64,000 bases of DNA, taken from contig BDSI01000174.1 in assembly GCA_003117195.1 (NCBI GenBank), positions 144,256 through 208,255 of the forward strand. The letters are read 5' to 3'. The stretch comes from Eudorina sp. 2006-703-Eu-15. Taxonomy: Eukaryota > Chlorophyta > Chlorophyceae > Chlamydomonadales > Volvocaceae. A model generated the notes under the pieces. That model worked only from the letters and a program-made list of their open reading frames with translations. It searched no databases and was not told the origin of the DNA. Both the position numbers and the translations under genes were made by a program. Position 1 is the stretch's first letter. The number at the start of each line of letters is the position of its first letter. Shown here one piece after another: positions 10,401 to 21,113 of the stretch.

Positions 10401-12239
10401 GTGCCATATGTAGCCATGCCTGCCTGCCTGCGTTTTGAAAAATGATTCGTTGTAATTGCCCAGATAGCCAGGGGCCTTCGAATAATAACAGCCTACGTAC
10501 ACAAACAAAATATGACGGGTGAATTGACCGCGCACGCGCCGGGAATCGACTGATGCGTGCATCCAGACTGTTCGTTCGCAAATGATATGTATATAATTGC
10601 TTACTTACTTGGCGCATCCTGCATGGCAACAGTGTACGTCCAGGAGCTGCTGGTGCGAGCCAGGACCGTCCGGGTGTTGGTGCTTGTAAGGGAGGCCAGC
10701 AGCCCGGCAGGTCCACCCGCCGTGTTTCGAGCCCGGATTGACAGGACGTTGGAGCCATTAACGAGGGTCAGGTTTAATGGACGGGCCGTGTATTCGCCCG
10801 ATCTCCAGCCCCCCCGGACAATCGTTTTCAACATCTGATTGAGAAACACGAACGCCATATCGTCGACAATTATATGCAGCTGGGCCTGGGGTCGCTGGGA
10901 CGTGGTCTGGTTGATAACAAATTTTGTGGAGAAGGTGACGGCTACTTCTGAAGACGAGCCGAACTGCGCGCCGGCATGGCACCAGATCCATTTGGCTTGG
11001 GTATCTGTGAAGGGCTTATCTGGGCCGATGTTGGCGTTGCCCCACACAGATGCGTCAGCTGGGGCAAGCTCGATGGCAGCTGCGCGGCACATACAAACAT
11101 ACATACACACAAGCACCCGGTCGGGCTTTGTCGGGCGGCATCGTGGTCCCTTTTCTATACACGCACGCACAGGGAAACAAGAATTATGCACAAATAAATG
11201 AACATAATGAGGTGTGGAAACAAGTGTTTGCCATTCATGGCATATACGTACTACCGTGCATTGCCATGCATTTACCGTGCATTGCCATGTATTCACGTAC
11301 TACATACACATTACGTACATAGTGCATTTCATGCAAAGTGCGCGCGTTGTCCCCTGCCAATTTTTAATACGGTATTTGGTGGGTCTTTCGTTGGATCCCC
11401 GTCGTCGGTTGGAGGCCAACGTAGGTCGGCCCATCCTCCCGGCCCACACATGACACCCACGCTTGTTTCAACTGATCATCTTCACGTTAATCGATAATAT
11501 TAAGGGGAACACCGAAAGAGAAAAGAGAAAAGAGAAAATAAAGGGCTCCATAGACTTTCCATGGAGATGGTTGAAGTCCGTTTTCTTCCATGAGGGGGTG
11601 AAGGCTCGCGGAAAGTATGACTCTAAGGATGGAGCTAGTGGAGCCGAGGAACATTGTCTGAACTTTATCTGATCTGATGAAAGCGGTAATCCATAGCTTT
11701 ATGCAGATATAAAAGGCTCGATTTTGCTGAATGTTCACCTCCGTCTCATCGACTTAAAATGCGGACAGTGCAATGCATCCATGGAGTAGAAATGTTGTGA
11801 AAATATGATATATGGGTAGGGAGAATAGCGCGAGTTGAGGAACGAATGTAGCGGTCGTTGTAAGTTGCCCATAGAAATGAAATGAGAGTAATATGGTTTC
11901 TCTACGACCGAAACCAAGGTACGGTGTCCACAGAAATGCCCCTAATGTTTAAACTGTACATGCATAAACTGTACATATGTGTGTCCTTGTTTGCACATAT
12001 CTGAAGTTGCTTCGAGTGCGGACAGCCCTTCGAGCGGGCCCTGCCTCGCTGAGTTCCTCTGTATGTTATTATTACGCACGTTATGTACATTGCAAGCTTG
12101 TTTACACCGACCAACGACGATTCCGTCCGCCTATCCCTTTCGTCACCGGCTTACTTGGTACAGCCGCGAAGCAGTGAGTCGTCCCGAGCGTGAGGAGGGA
12201 GATTAGCAAGAAGCAGCAGGCTGGAAGTGCCGGCGGCAT
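7025..12239 (-). CDS. Secreted protein with tandem beta-sandwich modules (gene model)
   Basis: The proposed exons, in order of transcription, are 12239-12155 (signal peptide), 11079-10609, 10300-9824, 8407-7937 and 7482-7025. Each module of ~155 residues carries a WIW start motif, a central LxIxADDxADVYLNG strand pair and a GTNxLSIRVRNxGGPAGLxASLT end. This pattern resembles the galactose-binding-like sandwiches seen at the N-terminus of many sugar-active enzymes. The signal peptide and module repetition suggest a cell-wall or extracellular-matrix sugar-binding protein. All internal junctions are phase 1, so modules can be added without breaking the frame. The last exon ends in TAG at 7025 and has lost the donor seen in its siblings. 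No enzyme domain is visible. Confidence 0.75.
7937..8407 (-). CDS. Third module exon
   Basis: A 471-base symmetric exon with CAG acceptor and GTAAGT donor, both phase 1. It has the module motifs IADDIADVYLNG and GTNTLSIRVRNTGG. It is the closest relative of the exon at 364-825. Confidence 0.82.
8970..9435. repeat. ATATT pentanucleotide microsatellite
   Basis: About 460 bases of near-pure 5-bp repeat, with one phase slip near 9237 and substitutions (TATTACATT, TATTGTATT) towards the right end. It lies in the intron between the second and third module exons. The long Tyr/Ile/Leu reading frame across it is an artefact of the repeat. Confidence 0.97.
9475..9550. repeat. Hairpin, 33-bp arms, 10-base loop
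   Basis: Arms 9475-9507 and 9518-9550 match at 31 of 33 positions as inverted repeats, around a TA-rich loop. The arms include CAGGGG and TCAATACTTGCCGGCA. It lies in the same intron as the microsatellite. Confidence 0.9.
9824..10300 (-). CDS. Second module exon
   Basis: A 477-base symmetric exon (acceptor CAG, donor GTAAGT, phase 1 at both ends). The encoded module has WIWYHAGAQLGSS, IMADDSADVYLNG and the GGPAGLIASLT end. Compared with the third exon it carries a short insertion (YIYGAQQGTNN) between the first two motifs. Confidence 0.82.
10609..11079 (-). CDS. First module exon
   Basis: A 471-base exon with phase-1 ends (acceptor GCGCAG, donor GTAAGTAAG). It is the most divergent module: the central motif reads IVDDMAFVFLNQ and the end RARNTAGGPAGLLASLT. 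It splices in frame to the signal-peptide exon at 12155. Confidence 0.8.
11090..12154 (-). other. Intron 1 of the module gene
   Basis: About 1 kb between the signal-peptide donor and the first module acceptor. It contains short repeats such as two copies of CGTGCATTGCCATG at 11261-11290. No further exon was recognised. Confidence 0.5.
12155..12239 (-). CDS. Signal-peptide exon of the module gene
   Basis: The ATG at 12239 opens a 28-codon exon with a hydrophobic core (CCFLLISLLTLG) and a likely cleavage site after THCFA. It ends CCAA followed by GTAAGC, a phase-1 donor with the same reading (Pro, then A of the next codon) as the donors of the module exons. An in-frame ATG lies 26 codons upstream at 12317, but the one chosen places the hydrophobic core at the N-terminus as expected for secretion. 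Confidence 0.7.
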
Positions 12240-13639
12240 CCGCTGTTGCGGGATGTTCCGAAAGCGGCCCGAAGCACAATTTTGACTCCATATGATCATC
12301 CTTGCACTACTTTGCAAAACTATTTACGCTCAAATGTGCGTACGTATGTAGCTGCATGCCGGTCTATCTGCCGAAAAGAACAAAGAACTGTATCTCGGAT
12401 GTTCTAGGTGCGTGGTTATATATAAACAATGCATATACGTACGCCGACGCTAATGGATAGATTCAGAAACTATAAATGTTATTATAGCGATGCAGTTTTG
12501 TATTTCGTCATTACAGTGGGATGACTACGAAGTTTGACGCTTACGACATGATGAATGAACGCGGCTGGTTCGCTACCTACTCCATCCTTCTATCTGTTCA
12601 TGCAGCAAGCTCATGCATAATTGTATATACATAATATGTTTTACCGTAGACGGAATGGCGGGGTTCACGGGACATAACTGCTGTACGGGACATACATATG
12701 TGTACCTTTATTTCCAACTGCTGGCGAATCTGTGCGCGCGCATACACATGCCAAACAAGTAATACAAATACATGGAAACACCCATGTATTTCGGTAAAGT
12801 TGCACGCCCATGAAAATTTGTCCGTTGTCCGGTCCTATAGCCGAGTGGTCACCACGCACCTAGTGATTATTTACTGTAATTGGTATAATTTTGGTATAAT
12901 TCGTTCAATACACAGCGATACCGCACAACAACCCATCAACTATCCCCTAACCATTAACTAACCCTGCGTGCGCACTACGCCTGACTGCCCACCCATCAAC
13001 CACACCCGGAGGGGGGGAGGGGGGGGACGGAGGGGGGGGGAGAGGGCATGTCGGCGGTCATGCATGTCGGGCACGCAGTTCACCAGCAGCAGCTCATCGA
13101 TACGATGCGTCAGATTTGTTTCTTGATCTTTGCTGGAGAGAACCGCCGAATCACCTGGCGGGGATCGAAGGAGCCGGGATCTCTGAACAGTAGTCCGCCT
13201 GTAACATCGATATAACCGCACGCGGTTGATTATAATGTCCTGCTTGTGGCTGCTGCTGGATGGTCACAAGCAAATCCGTCTGGCCAGGATATGATTGAGG
13301 AGACGACGAACGAGATGCTTTGCCGGTCGGTCATTGTTGGCTGACTTCCGTGTAAGCCAGCAGGCTTACAGTCCCGATTCATGCCGCCGGGTTTCGTTAT
13401 GCCGGCCTTGCTTTGTGCTTACATACAATGATATCGAGATGGTGCCGTACAACCTGGCAAAGCCGAGGTCGGCATGACATCCTTGTAACACGAGGCTGAA
13501 AAGCGCACTTGATGCTACGGGGCTCGAAAATTCCTGTTACAATCTTGCTTTATTTGTGCACGGGATGCCCCTGGGGTAGGACGAATGAACAGCCCATCAG
13601 CGCCTGTACGGCGAGCGAGAAACTTAATTGCTGTCCCCC
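12240..13639. other. Upstream region, no gene seen
   Basis: Mostly AT-rich, with a G-tract region at 13008-13050. No coding exon, RNA gene or terminal repeat was supported. It should contain the promoter of the minus-strand module gene, but no clear TATA box was found. Confidence 0.4.
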
Positions 13640-14440
13640 TGTGACGATGCTTCCTAAAAGCTTGACTTCTTTCGTTTCAGTGGTGACCTTGCGTGAATAC
13701 CTAATACATGATATTTTCATCACATAACTTCACCGAATTCGTCCGGCATGCATGCATCCGTTTCAGCAACAAACCAGTACTACCTACCGGTACAATTAGA
13801 GAGGTTGATAAGTGCCCGTAATTATGTCATTCTGAAGGCACTTGACAATAGCGAACCTTGACCACAACCTGACAGAGTTTTCATCTTTATCTACGGCTTT
13901 GTGTGATGATTTTCAGCTGTAAACAACATTTTCCCTTAAAGCGGGAGATATCGAGAGTTGCGAACTGGTGATAATGCGACCAACCGTCATCATCTCGCTT
14001 ATCACGTCAAGATGCCCTCCATCGTGGAATTGCACACGCAGTACACATCAGGTATGTATAGATTGAGGAGTCATTGATTTCACAATTAAAGAACATAAGA
14101 ATCCATTTACCGGGGGTCCGATTGCCATATCGTAATCATTTCCCGAAGTAGTAATTAGTCTGTCCAATGAGTATCAATAAGTATCAGAACTGAAGTAAAA
14201 AAGCCCGAATGACGACAGCTGTATAACATTGCTTCATTGTATCGTTCGTGATTCTCACGGCGTTAACTGCATGTACACGGGCAGTCCAGGCAGTCCGTCC
14301 CCATAATGTACATCATAGTGTAGTGGAGAAAATTAACTGCACACGGGCTGCTGTCCTAGCGTACATCCTGGCATAACTCCTTGCGTCAAGCAGCACCCAG
14401 GCGGCAGTCCATTCGCCGCAACCATACATACAACGCAATA
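13640..14440. repeat. Dispersed repeat family D, copy 2
   Basis: Blocks shared with 39826-40560 include GGAATTGCACACGCAGTACACAT, split by small differences, AAGAATCCATTTA, and the GCGTACATCCT...CAGGCGGCAGTCC end. Order and orientation match, with indels. No protein is encoded. Confidence 0.65.
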
Positions 14441-15150
14441 TATATGTATATGCATAAACAATTGCATACCGGCGGGAGTATTGCCGTTATAAAGACAATA
14501 AAGTCTGTAACATATTAGGCTCAGCCATCCAGCAGCAGGCTAAGCAGGCCGCAACAGCCGGTGGCGGCAACCAGATGACGAGATGCAGCACATGCAACGA
14601 CAAAAAATCAACTAACGTTCAACTATAATTGAGCGTCAGGTATGCTCCGTCCATTAACTTGCAAACCTTCGCACGCGCTGTAGATCGCTTTGACTATATA
14701 TGTTTGACACCCCGGCCATTTCCATAGCGTCTATCCATGCCAGGGATCGCGACATGCGACTAGTTCGTTGTCGGGATGCCAAATCGGGATGCTACGTAGA
14801 GAAGAAGAAAATAAAACAAACAAACACGAGCGAGCACACATTCGCTAGCTTCCAAGCAATGCCGCTTGGCGCGTGCGACATCCTGCGTAATGAACCTGTT
14901 GCATGCCATTCCCCCCGCCCCCCCCTTCCGGCGCTGCACAACTAGGTGCTTTGAAGATGCGTAGGCAGGAAATGCTATACTGATCTGCTTGCAGACACGT
15001 AGAAACAAGTGTGGTGGTGATGGTGGTGCTCGCTAGCTTGCAAGCAGATAGCTTGGTTGCTAGATAATGCTAGATAGCTTGGTTCTGCCGGAGGTTGTAT
15101 CCATACACCCAATTGAATATTAACTGAATGCATCATGATATAGATATTAC
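14441..15150. other. Upstream region of the Ser-Pro protein gene
   Basis: No gene was recognised. A near-inverted pair of GCTAGCTTGCAAGCAGATAGCTTGG-like sequences lies at 15030-15085. Confidence 0.4.
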
Positions 15151-15158
15151 TATATATA
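15151..15158 (+). promoter_or_regulatory. Possible TATA box
   Basis: TATATATA lies about 210 bases upstream of the ATG at 15366. It is only a suggestion, since the region is generally AT-rich. Confidence 0.25.
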
Positions 15159-15365
15159 GATACTACAGGTGCAGGTTCATTTTCTACGCGCTCACACGCA
15201 CGACAACTGCTGCATGCTGCTTCTTGATTGCTGCTCTGTGTTGTACTTGTTGTAGGCTGCCCAGGCTCGCTGCCTTTGCGCCGCGCATTCGGCGCGCGCA
15301 TTTCTCAAACTTGTTTTGGAGCAGTTGTCTCAAGCACCAATCGAATTATCAGTAATCAAGAGGTC

Positions 15366-15507
15366 ATGTACCAATACGCAAGACAGCAGGCGACCAATCA
15401 CCGTTGCTTCCGGTCGACGCTCATCTCTCTACTCCTGGTATTGGCGGTTGGTGCAGCTTGTACAGCAGCCAAGCCTTTCTCCGCTGCTGCAAAGCCATTA
15501 CAACTGG
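15366..15507 (+). CDS. Signal-peptide exon of the Ser-Pro-rich protein
   Basis: The ATG at 15366 encodes a 47-residue exon with a basic N-region and a hydrophobic core (LISLLLVLAVGAACTA), ending CTG G before a GTAAGA donor (phase 1). A nearby acceptor at 15561 would lead to an immediate stop. The next acceptor with the right phase (ATTACAG at 16588) leads straight into the proline-rich exon, so I favour that junction. Confidence 0.65.
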
Positions 15508-15649
15508 GTAAGAGGATCTGATAGCTTAGTTACGTGTGTCAATCTCATTTTTTCTTTCAGGGTGTGACTAGCTCGCAGCCTACAGACATGCATGCCAGCT
15601 GGGTTGTCAACCCAGCTATAATTATTATAATTACATTCCGTGTATCGTG

Positions 15650-15868
15650 GGGTCGTCTAATGGGAAAGACACTGGCATTCCAGGAGAGGCAATCATGGCG
15701 CGCTGGTAACCTGGTGGCATGGTGTTGGCGGGTATGGCTGCATGACCCCCCCCCGCCCCCGCGGATGGCTTGGTAGGGGTTGATGCTATGATATGAAGCG
15801 CCTACGAGCTATCTGGGCCCTTTGGAACACCCGGTCGGGATACGGGTCTGCCTTGTAACGGTTACATC
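15650..15868 (+). repeat. Dispersed repeat ending TTGTAACGGTTAC
   Basis: Blocks GGTATGGCTGCATG, TATCTGGGCCC and the GTCGGGA...TTGTAACGGTTAC end are shared with 23990-24165. The reverse complement of the same end occurs at 19362-19420 and a short piece at 9783-9809. The common TGTAAC end suggests the 3' tail of a non-LTR element. Confidence 0.55.
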
Positions 15869-16169
15869 ACAAAATGTATGACACCGGCGTCGATCTGTAC
15901 GGAATCCTTAATCATAAAGTTATGTCAAGTCTTATAAAGATAATATTATATATACAAACATAGTGTGCATTTATAAACTTTGTATCCGGTTATTTATTTA
16001 TTTGTTTTGCTTATCGTCATTTTGTTATTGATATAATTAATTATGTAATGATAATTATAAATTAATACAGCGACAATAGCTACCACCGTCAGTACAAGAA
16101 CTTATGGGCATCACAGGTGCCAAGTGTCTCATAGCTCATCAGTATTGCTTGATATTCTGAATATATGGC

Positions 16170-16330
16170 GTTGCCGATGCATTGGAGAGGGTAACCAGGA
16201 GCCGGGGTCACGGCATCATCACATTGTCTTTTTGTGGTAGACATGTGTAGAGCGCAGGAATCACTCCTGCGCCTGCAATGATTCAAGCCCTTTCCGTAGT
16301 CTGGGAAACAGTTGGCAGGTTAAGCTAGGG
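16170..16330. repeat. Relative of the hAT MITE interior
   Basis: GAGGGTAACCAGG, TGTAG...GCAGGAAT...CCTGCGCCTGCA and GTAGTCTGG...AGTTGGCAGG occur in the same order as at 1575-1710 inside the MITE. No terminal repeats were found here, so it is a fragment or a divergent relative. Confidence 0.5.
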
Positions 16331-16588
16331 TTATTTACGAATGTCCACGTAATAATGCGTATGACAAACTTAGCGGGGTTTGCGGGCTTCCGATGCAGGG
16401 GTTTATTACCTGGCCCGATGGTATACTATATATTATACTATATATTGGCCCGATGGTATACTAAACGTTTTTATATTTCTTTAAGGCAAGCAACGCTGCC
16501 TCCAACGTCCCTCTGCTGCACGCCTGCCGATATCTATCGGGCGGCCCATTGGTGGTGCCATCTTAACCACCATCCCGATTGATTACAG

Positions 16589-19283
16589 CCGCAGCACCTT
16601 CGCATCTCATGCCGCCGTCATCATTGTCGGCGTCGACATCGGCGCCACCTCCGTACCCATCGCCGCCTGTTCCTGCGAAGCCGCCGTCACCACGGGAAAC
16701 ACAAACACCGCCGCCGCATCCATATCAACAGTCACCAGGATATCCGGGGATATACCCGCCGCTGTCACCTCCGCCAAACCGCCCACCGCCAATCAGCAAG
16801 CGGCCCTCCCCCCAGCCGCCCCCATCACCCCAGCCGCCCTCACCTCAGCCGCCCTCCCCCCAGCCGCCCGCACACCAGCCGCCCTCACCCCAGCCGCCCT
16901 CATCACCCCAGCCGCGCTCCCCCCAGCCGCCCTCACCCCAGCCGCCCTCATCACCCAAGTCGTTCTCACCCCATCCGCCCTCACCCCAGCCGCCCTCACC
17001 CCAGCCGCCCTCACCCCAGCCGCCCTCCCCCAGCCCCTCTCACCCCAGCCGCCCTCACACCAGCCGCCCTCACCCCAGCCGCCCGCACCCCAGCCGCCCT
17101 CATCACCCAAGTCGTTCTCACCCCATCCGCCCTCACCCCAGTTGACCCCACCCCAGCCCCCATCGCCCCAGCCTCCCTTACCCCAGACCCCATCACCCCA
17201 GTTGACCCCACCCCAGCCCCCATCACCCCAGCCGCCCTCGCCCCAGCCGCCCTCACCCCAGTCACAGCAGCCACCATCCGCCCCGCCGCCAGCATCTCGG
17301 CCGCTCATTCCAGTGCTGCCACCTTCACGTCAGCCGCCCTTAACTGAACCGACACCATTACCCACACGCTATCCAATGTCGCCCAGAAACGATGAAAGTG
17401 ATGGAGGCGGCACCGGAGGTGGCACCGGAGGCGGTACCGGAGGTGGCACCGGAGGGGGCACCGGAGGTGGCACCGGAGGTGGCACCGGAGGTGGCACCGG
17501 AGGCGGCACCGGAGGCGGCACCGGAGGCGGCACCGGAGGCGGCACCGGAGGCGGCACCGGAGGTGGCACCGGAGGTGGCACCGGAGGTGGCACTGGAGGT
17601 GGCACCGGAGGCGGCACCGGAGGCGGCACCGGAGGCGGCACCGGAGGCGGCACCGGAGGCGGCACCGGAGGCGGCACCGGAGGCGGCACCGGAGGCGGCA
17701 CCGGAGGCGGCACCGGAGGCGGCACCGGAGGCGGCACCGGAGGCGGCACCGGAGGGGGGGGGGCACGGAGGCGGCACCGGAGGCGGCACCGGAGGCGGCA
17801 CCGGAGGTGGCACCGGAGGTGGCACCGGAGGCGGCACCGGAGGCGGCACCGGAGGCGGCACCGGAGGCGGCACCGGAGGCGGCACCGGAGGCGGCACCGG
17901 AGGTGGCACCGGAGGTGGCACCGGAGGCGGCACCGGAGGCGGCACCGGAGGCGGCACCGGAGGCGGCACCGGAGGCGGCACCGGAGGCGGCACCGGAGGC
18001 GGCGGTGATGGTGACGGCAATAACAACCAAAGCCCTGATAATGAAAGGCGAAGCCCTTCACCAGCCGCTCCAACTGACATTCCGATGACACCATCTTCGC
18101 CATCCCCAGGACTGCCACCGCCGGCAGAACCGCCGTCTCCCAAGCCGCCGTCACCTAAGCCAACCTATCCCGGGCAACCATCACCCCAGCGGCCACCATC
18201 ACCACAGCCACCCACACCCGAGCCACCACCACCACAGCCGCCCTGCCCAAATCCACCCTCCCCCAATCCACCCTACCATCCTAATCCTCCCTCACATCCC
18301 AATCCACCCTCACCCCAGCCGCCCTCGCCGCTTATGCCATCCTCGCCGCAGCCGCCCTCCCCCAGCCCCCTTCCCCCAGCCGCCCTCCCCCAGCCGCCCT
18401 CCCCCAGCCGCCCTCCCCCAGCCGCCCTCCCCCAGCCGCCCTCACCCCAGCCGCCCTCACCCCAGCCGCCCTCGCCGCAGCCGCCCTCACCGCAGCCGCC
18501 CTCGCCGCAGCCGCCCTCCCCCAATCCACCCTCCCCCAATCCACCCTCCCCCAATCCGCCCTTACCCCAGCCGCCCTCCCCCAGCCGCCCTCACCCCAGC
18601 CGCCCTCACCCCAGCCGCCCTCTCCCCAGCCGCCCTCCCCCCGGCCGCCCTCTCCCCAGCCGCCCTCACCCAAGCCGCCCTCACCCCAGCAGCCACCCGC
18701 TCCCTCCCCTCCGGAATCCTGTCCCATTCCCATCGAGGCGGACGTGAAGGAGTTCACCTTCGAATGCGACAGCGACCCAACCGCCCAACCATCACGGCCT
18801 CCCCCGATTCCCACCACGCATACTATCGTTCCAACTGTGCCCCGGAGGTCACTGATCTTTGGGTTGGGTGGGCGTCGGACCGCGAGGTGTGTCCAAGGAG
18901 CTATTGGCAAAGATACCGTGACGGCCCTAGCCCAGATGAGGGCCGACCCCCTCGCCTTTTGGGGAACCCACCTGGTGAGGGGCTCGACGTCCGACCCAGC
19001 ATCGACGGATGGGGCGGTGGCCAACACTCTGTACATGGACTATGGCACAGTTCCCGCTAGGTACGGACAAAGCGGGGACTGCAGGTTTGACAAGGAGGCT
19101 ACCAACTATCGACTCGATCCCCTCCCAATACGTGAGGCGATCCATCCTGTCCTGGTGACACCTGTGGTGTACGTCCCCCAGATGAAACCCCGGGAGATTC
19201 ATGATGCGGAAGGTGTGTGTGGTGTACGTAATAATTATAATGATAATCCGAGCAACCGGCGATCGGCTAGATTACAATGTTAG
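16589..19283 (+). CDS. Ser-Pro-rich, (GGGT)n-containing cell-wall protein, large exon
   Basis: The exon starts after ATTACAG in phase 1, matching the signal-peptide exon. It encodes a Ser-Pro rod ([10 protein letters not shown] repeats, to about 17370), a Gly-Gly-Gly-Thr repeat (17404-18003), a second Ser-Pro rod (to about 18710) and a non-repetitive end beginning [14 protein letters not shown]. Such rods are typical of volvocine hydroxyproline-rich cell-wall proteins. The frame steps near 17030 (C tract), 17755 (G tract) and 18580 (C tract), all in low-complexity DNA, so assembly error is likely. In 18760-19060 two frames look protein-like, so the C-terminal end is uncertain; a GTAATA or GTGTAC donor near 19220-19225 would fit. 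Confidence 0.65.
17404..18003. repeat. 12-bp coding minisatellite (Gly-Gly-Gly-Thr)
   Basis: About 50 copies of a 12-bp unit GGAGGYGGCACC, varying mainly at one synonymous position. A run of G at 17754-17763 changes the frame so that the other half reads Pro-Glu-(Val/Ala)-Ala in the first frame. Three translated frames stay open, so only the flanking unique sequence identifies the true one. Confidence 0.92.
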
Positions 19284-19361
19284 TTACAAGGGGGGCCAGC
19301 AATCAAGCTGCTCGGTCGGTTATTAGCACAAGGATCCACGCGTGTGGTAGTAGTAATCGTT

Positions 19362-19420
19362 ACAAGGTGGACCCAAGTCCCGACCGGGTGTTGCAACGGG
19401 CCCAGATAGATAGCTCGTAG
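19362..19420 (-). repeat. Inverted copy of the TGTAAC-ending repeat
   Basis: The reverse complement of the block at 15795-15868 (GCGCCTACGAGCTATCT, CACCCGGTCGGGA, CCTTGTAACGATTAC). It lies between two proposed exons. Confidence 0.6.
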
Positions 19421-19728
19421 GCGCCTCATCTTACTCATCTCATCAACGAACACCTACCAAGTACTGCGAGCCAATCCCCCATCACCTCCTGTGGTTTACT
19501 TCACAAATCAGGAATGACGTCTTACAAAATATGTGTATATATGTGCATGTTTCTAGCAACGAGCCGTTTGGTTATTTGAAGGGGCACAGCCATGCACACG
19601 TAGCTAACCTGCAAACCTGCTCCTACATACTGTTGCGGATTAGAAAACCACACACGCACTGTCATATACTGTACCTACCTTGAGGTTGATCCATCGCAAC
19701 TCCTTGTTATATTTCGCCTGCATTGCAG

Positions 19729-20376
19729 ACGGCGGAAAGTGCAAAATGCTCGTCAACCCAGCTGGAATCCGCACCCTTCAGCTTGCTGACAGAGACGTCA
19801 TTGTGACCAACCCCAGCTTCACCGGCTGCTCTCTTTACTGGAAGGTCGTTGGAGACAGCGTCTATTTTGCCCACGTGCAGCCGATTGGAAATGCAGATGT
19901 TTTCCGCGAGCAGCTGAAGCGTTGCTGCCTGAAGTTCAGTGTCCCTGGAGAAACAGGGAGGGAGAAGCTGAAATTCGTCCGCGCCAACACTGATTACACA
20001 TTCAGAACAGGCAAAGACGCGACACAAATCGTGATACAATATGATCCGAGGTACGGAATCGACGATTACGGCTGGGTGGTCATGGTACAACAGTCTACTT
20101 GTGACCCCGACCCCGGAGACCCGGAGAACACCTTTAAGGATAATGGTCTGTTCAATTGCACTGTTCGCAAAGTGACACAGGTGCCCTTGGTGTCCCGCGA
20201 AAGTGGCGGCTGCTGGCCGTGGGGCTGCATCCGCCACATGAGGTCGTCAAGAAGAGCTCTCAGGGTTGTGAAGAATCTGCCAGCAATATCAGTAATATCG
20301 TTACCACCAACGGCATTACCGCGGCCGGCGCCTGCTGAACCCATGGTCGTAACACCCGTCACGATGACATTTGCCT
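19729..20376 (+). CDS. Exon of a secreted protein, domain unknown
   Basis: It follows a CATTGCAG acceptor in phase 1 and ends before GTGAGT at 20377. The ~216 residues begin GGKCKMLVNPAGIRTLQLAD, contain several cysteines (CSLYWK, KRCCLKF, STCDPDP, NCTV) and are strongly protein-like to about 20220. After that, two frames compete, one ending at TGA 20336-20338. I do not recognise the fold. The SLYWKVVGDSVYFAHVQP stretch suggests a beta-rich domain similar in style to the next exon. It could be part of the Ser-Pro protein upstream or of a separate gene. Confidence 0.55.
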
Positions 20377-20486
20377 GTGAGTAATAAAACCAATATAATT
20401 TAAAATATAATAATAATATGAATAAAATATTTAATTACAAATTGATGATAAAAATAACAACTATGACCGCGCTCTTTCGTTCTTAG

Positions 20487-21109
20487 ATGCATGCTACTGT
20501 CTGCCTTCGTTCGGCCAAGACGGTCAAGTACGTACAACACCGACTTAACAATTCTTGGCTGGATTGCGTTCCTGCATGCCGTGGTCCACCAGGCTCATCG
20601 TACGGTACTGTCCTGTATCACAAGCAGACCAACCTGATTCTGGATTGCGGTCGCGTCGGGGACGACGTTTATTTAGGGTATGAGGCGCCCAACCATTTCT
20701 GGCGCTTTGTGCCTAGCAGCAGTAGCAGCGATAAAGATAGCGGCGAGTGGTACTTCCTGCAGCACAGACTGAACGACATGGTCTTGGAGAGCGACGGCGA
20801 GAATGTCTACTGTCGAGCGTGGAATGGGGAGGCGATCCAGCAGTGGGCCTTGACGCCACTAGACAACAACAGGGTCGGATTTTTATTGGTCAACCGGGCG
20901 AGCAGCCAAGTGCTAGGCGGCGACCGTGGTGGATTTACGAGCCCGGATACGGTAGAACCGCCCAGGGTGTTTCTCAGCGAACGGAGCGTAGTCCTTGCCT
21001 CTGATTTCAGCAATTATTCTTACTATGCCGATTACTATAACATACAGAGCGACCAGTTTAACTGGGAACCCGTTCCCGTCTATGACGACGCCCAACACAC
21101 GGCCCAATG
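20487..21109 (+). CDS. Ricin-B-like beta-trefoil exon
   Basis: The region opens right after a TTCTTAG acceptor and runs to tandem stops at 21108-21113. Repeated blocks of the type TNLILDCG...DVYLGY...HFWRF and DMVLESDGENVYCRAWN...QQWAL resemble the QxW-type repeats of ricin-B lectin trefoils, suggesting sugar binding. The best frame is phase 0 at 20487, which does not match the phase-1 donor at 20376. Either the junction differs or an indel is present. The ~110-base AT-rich interval fits an intron. Confidence 0.6.
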
Positions 21110-21113
21110 ATAG

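Noticed and set aside
17305..18154. Minus-strand Pro-Pro-Val and Ala-Ser-Gly proteins
   Set aside because: They are antisense shadows of the GGGT coding repeat on the plus strand.
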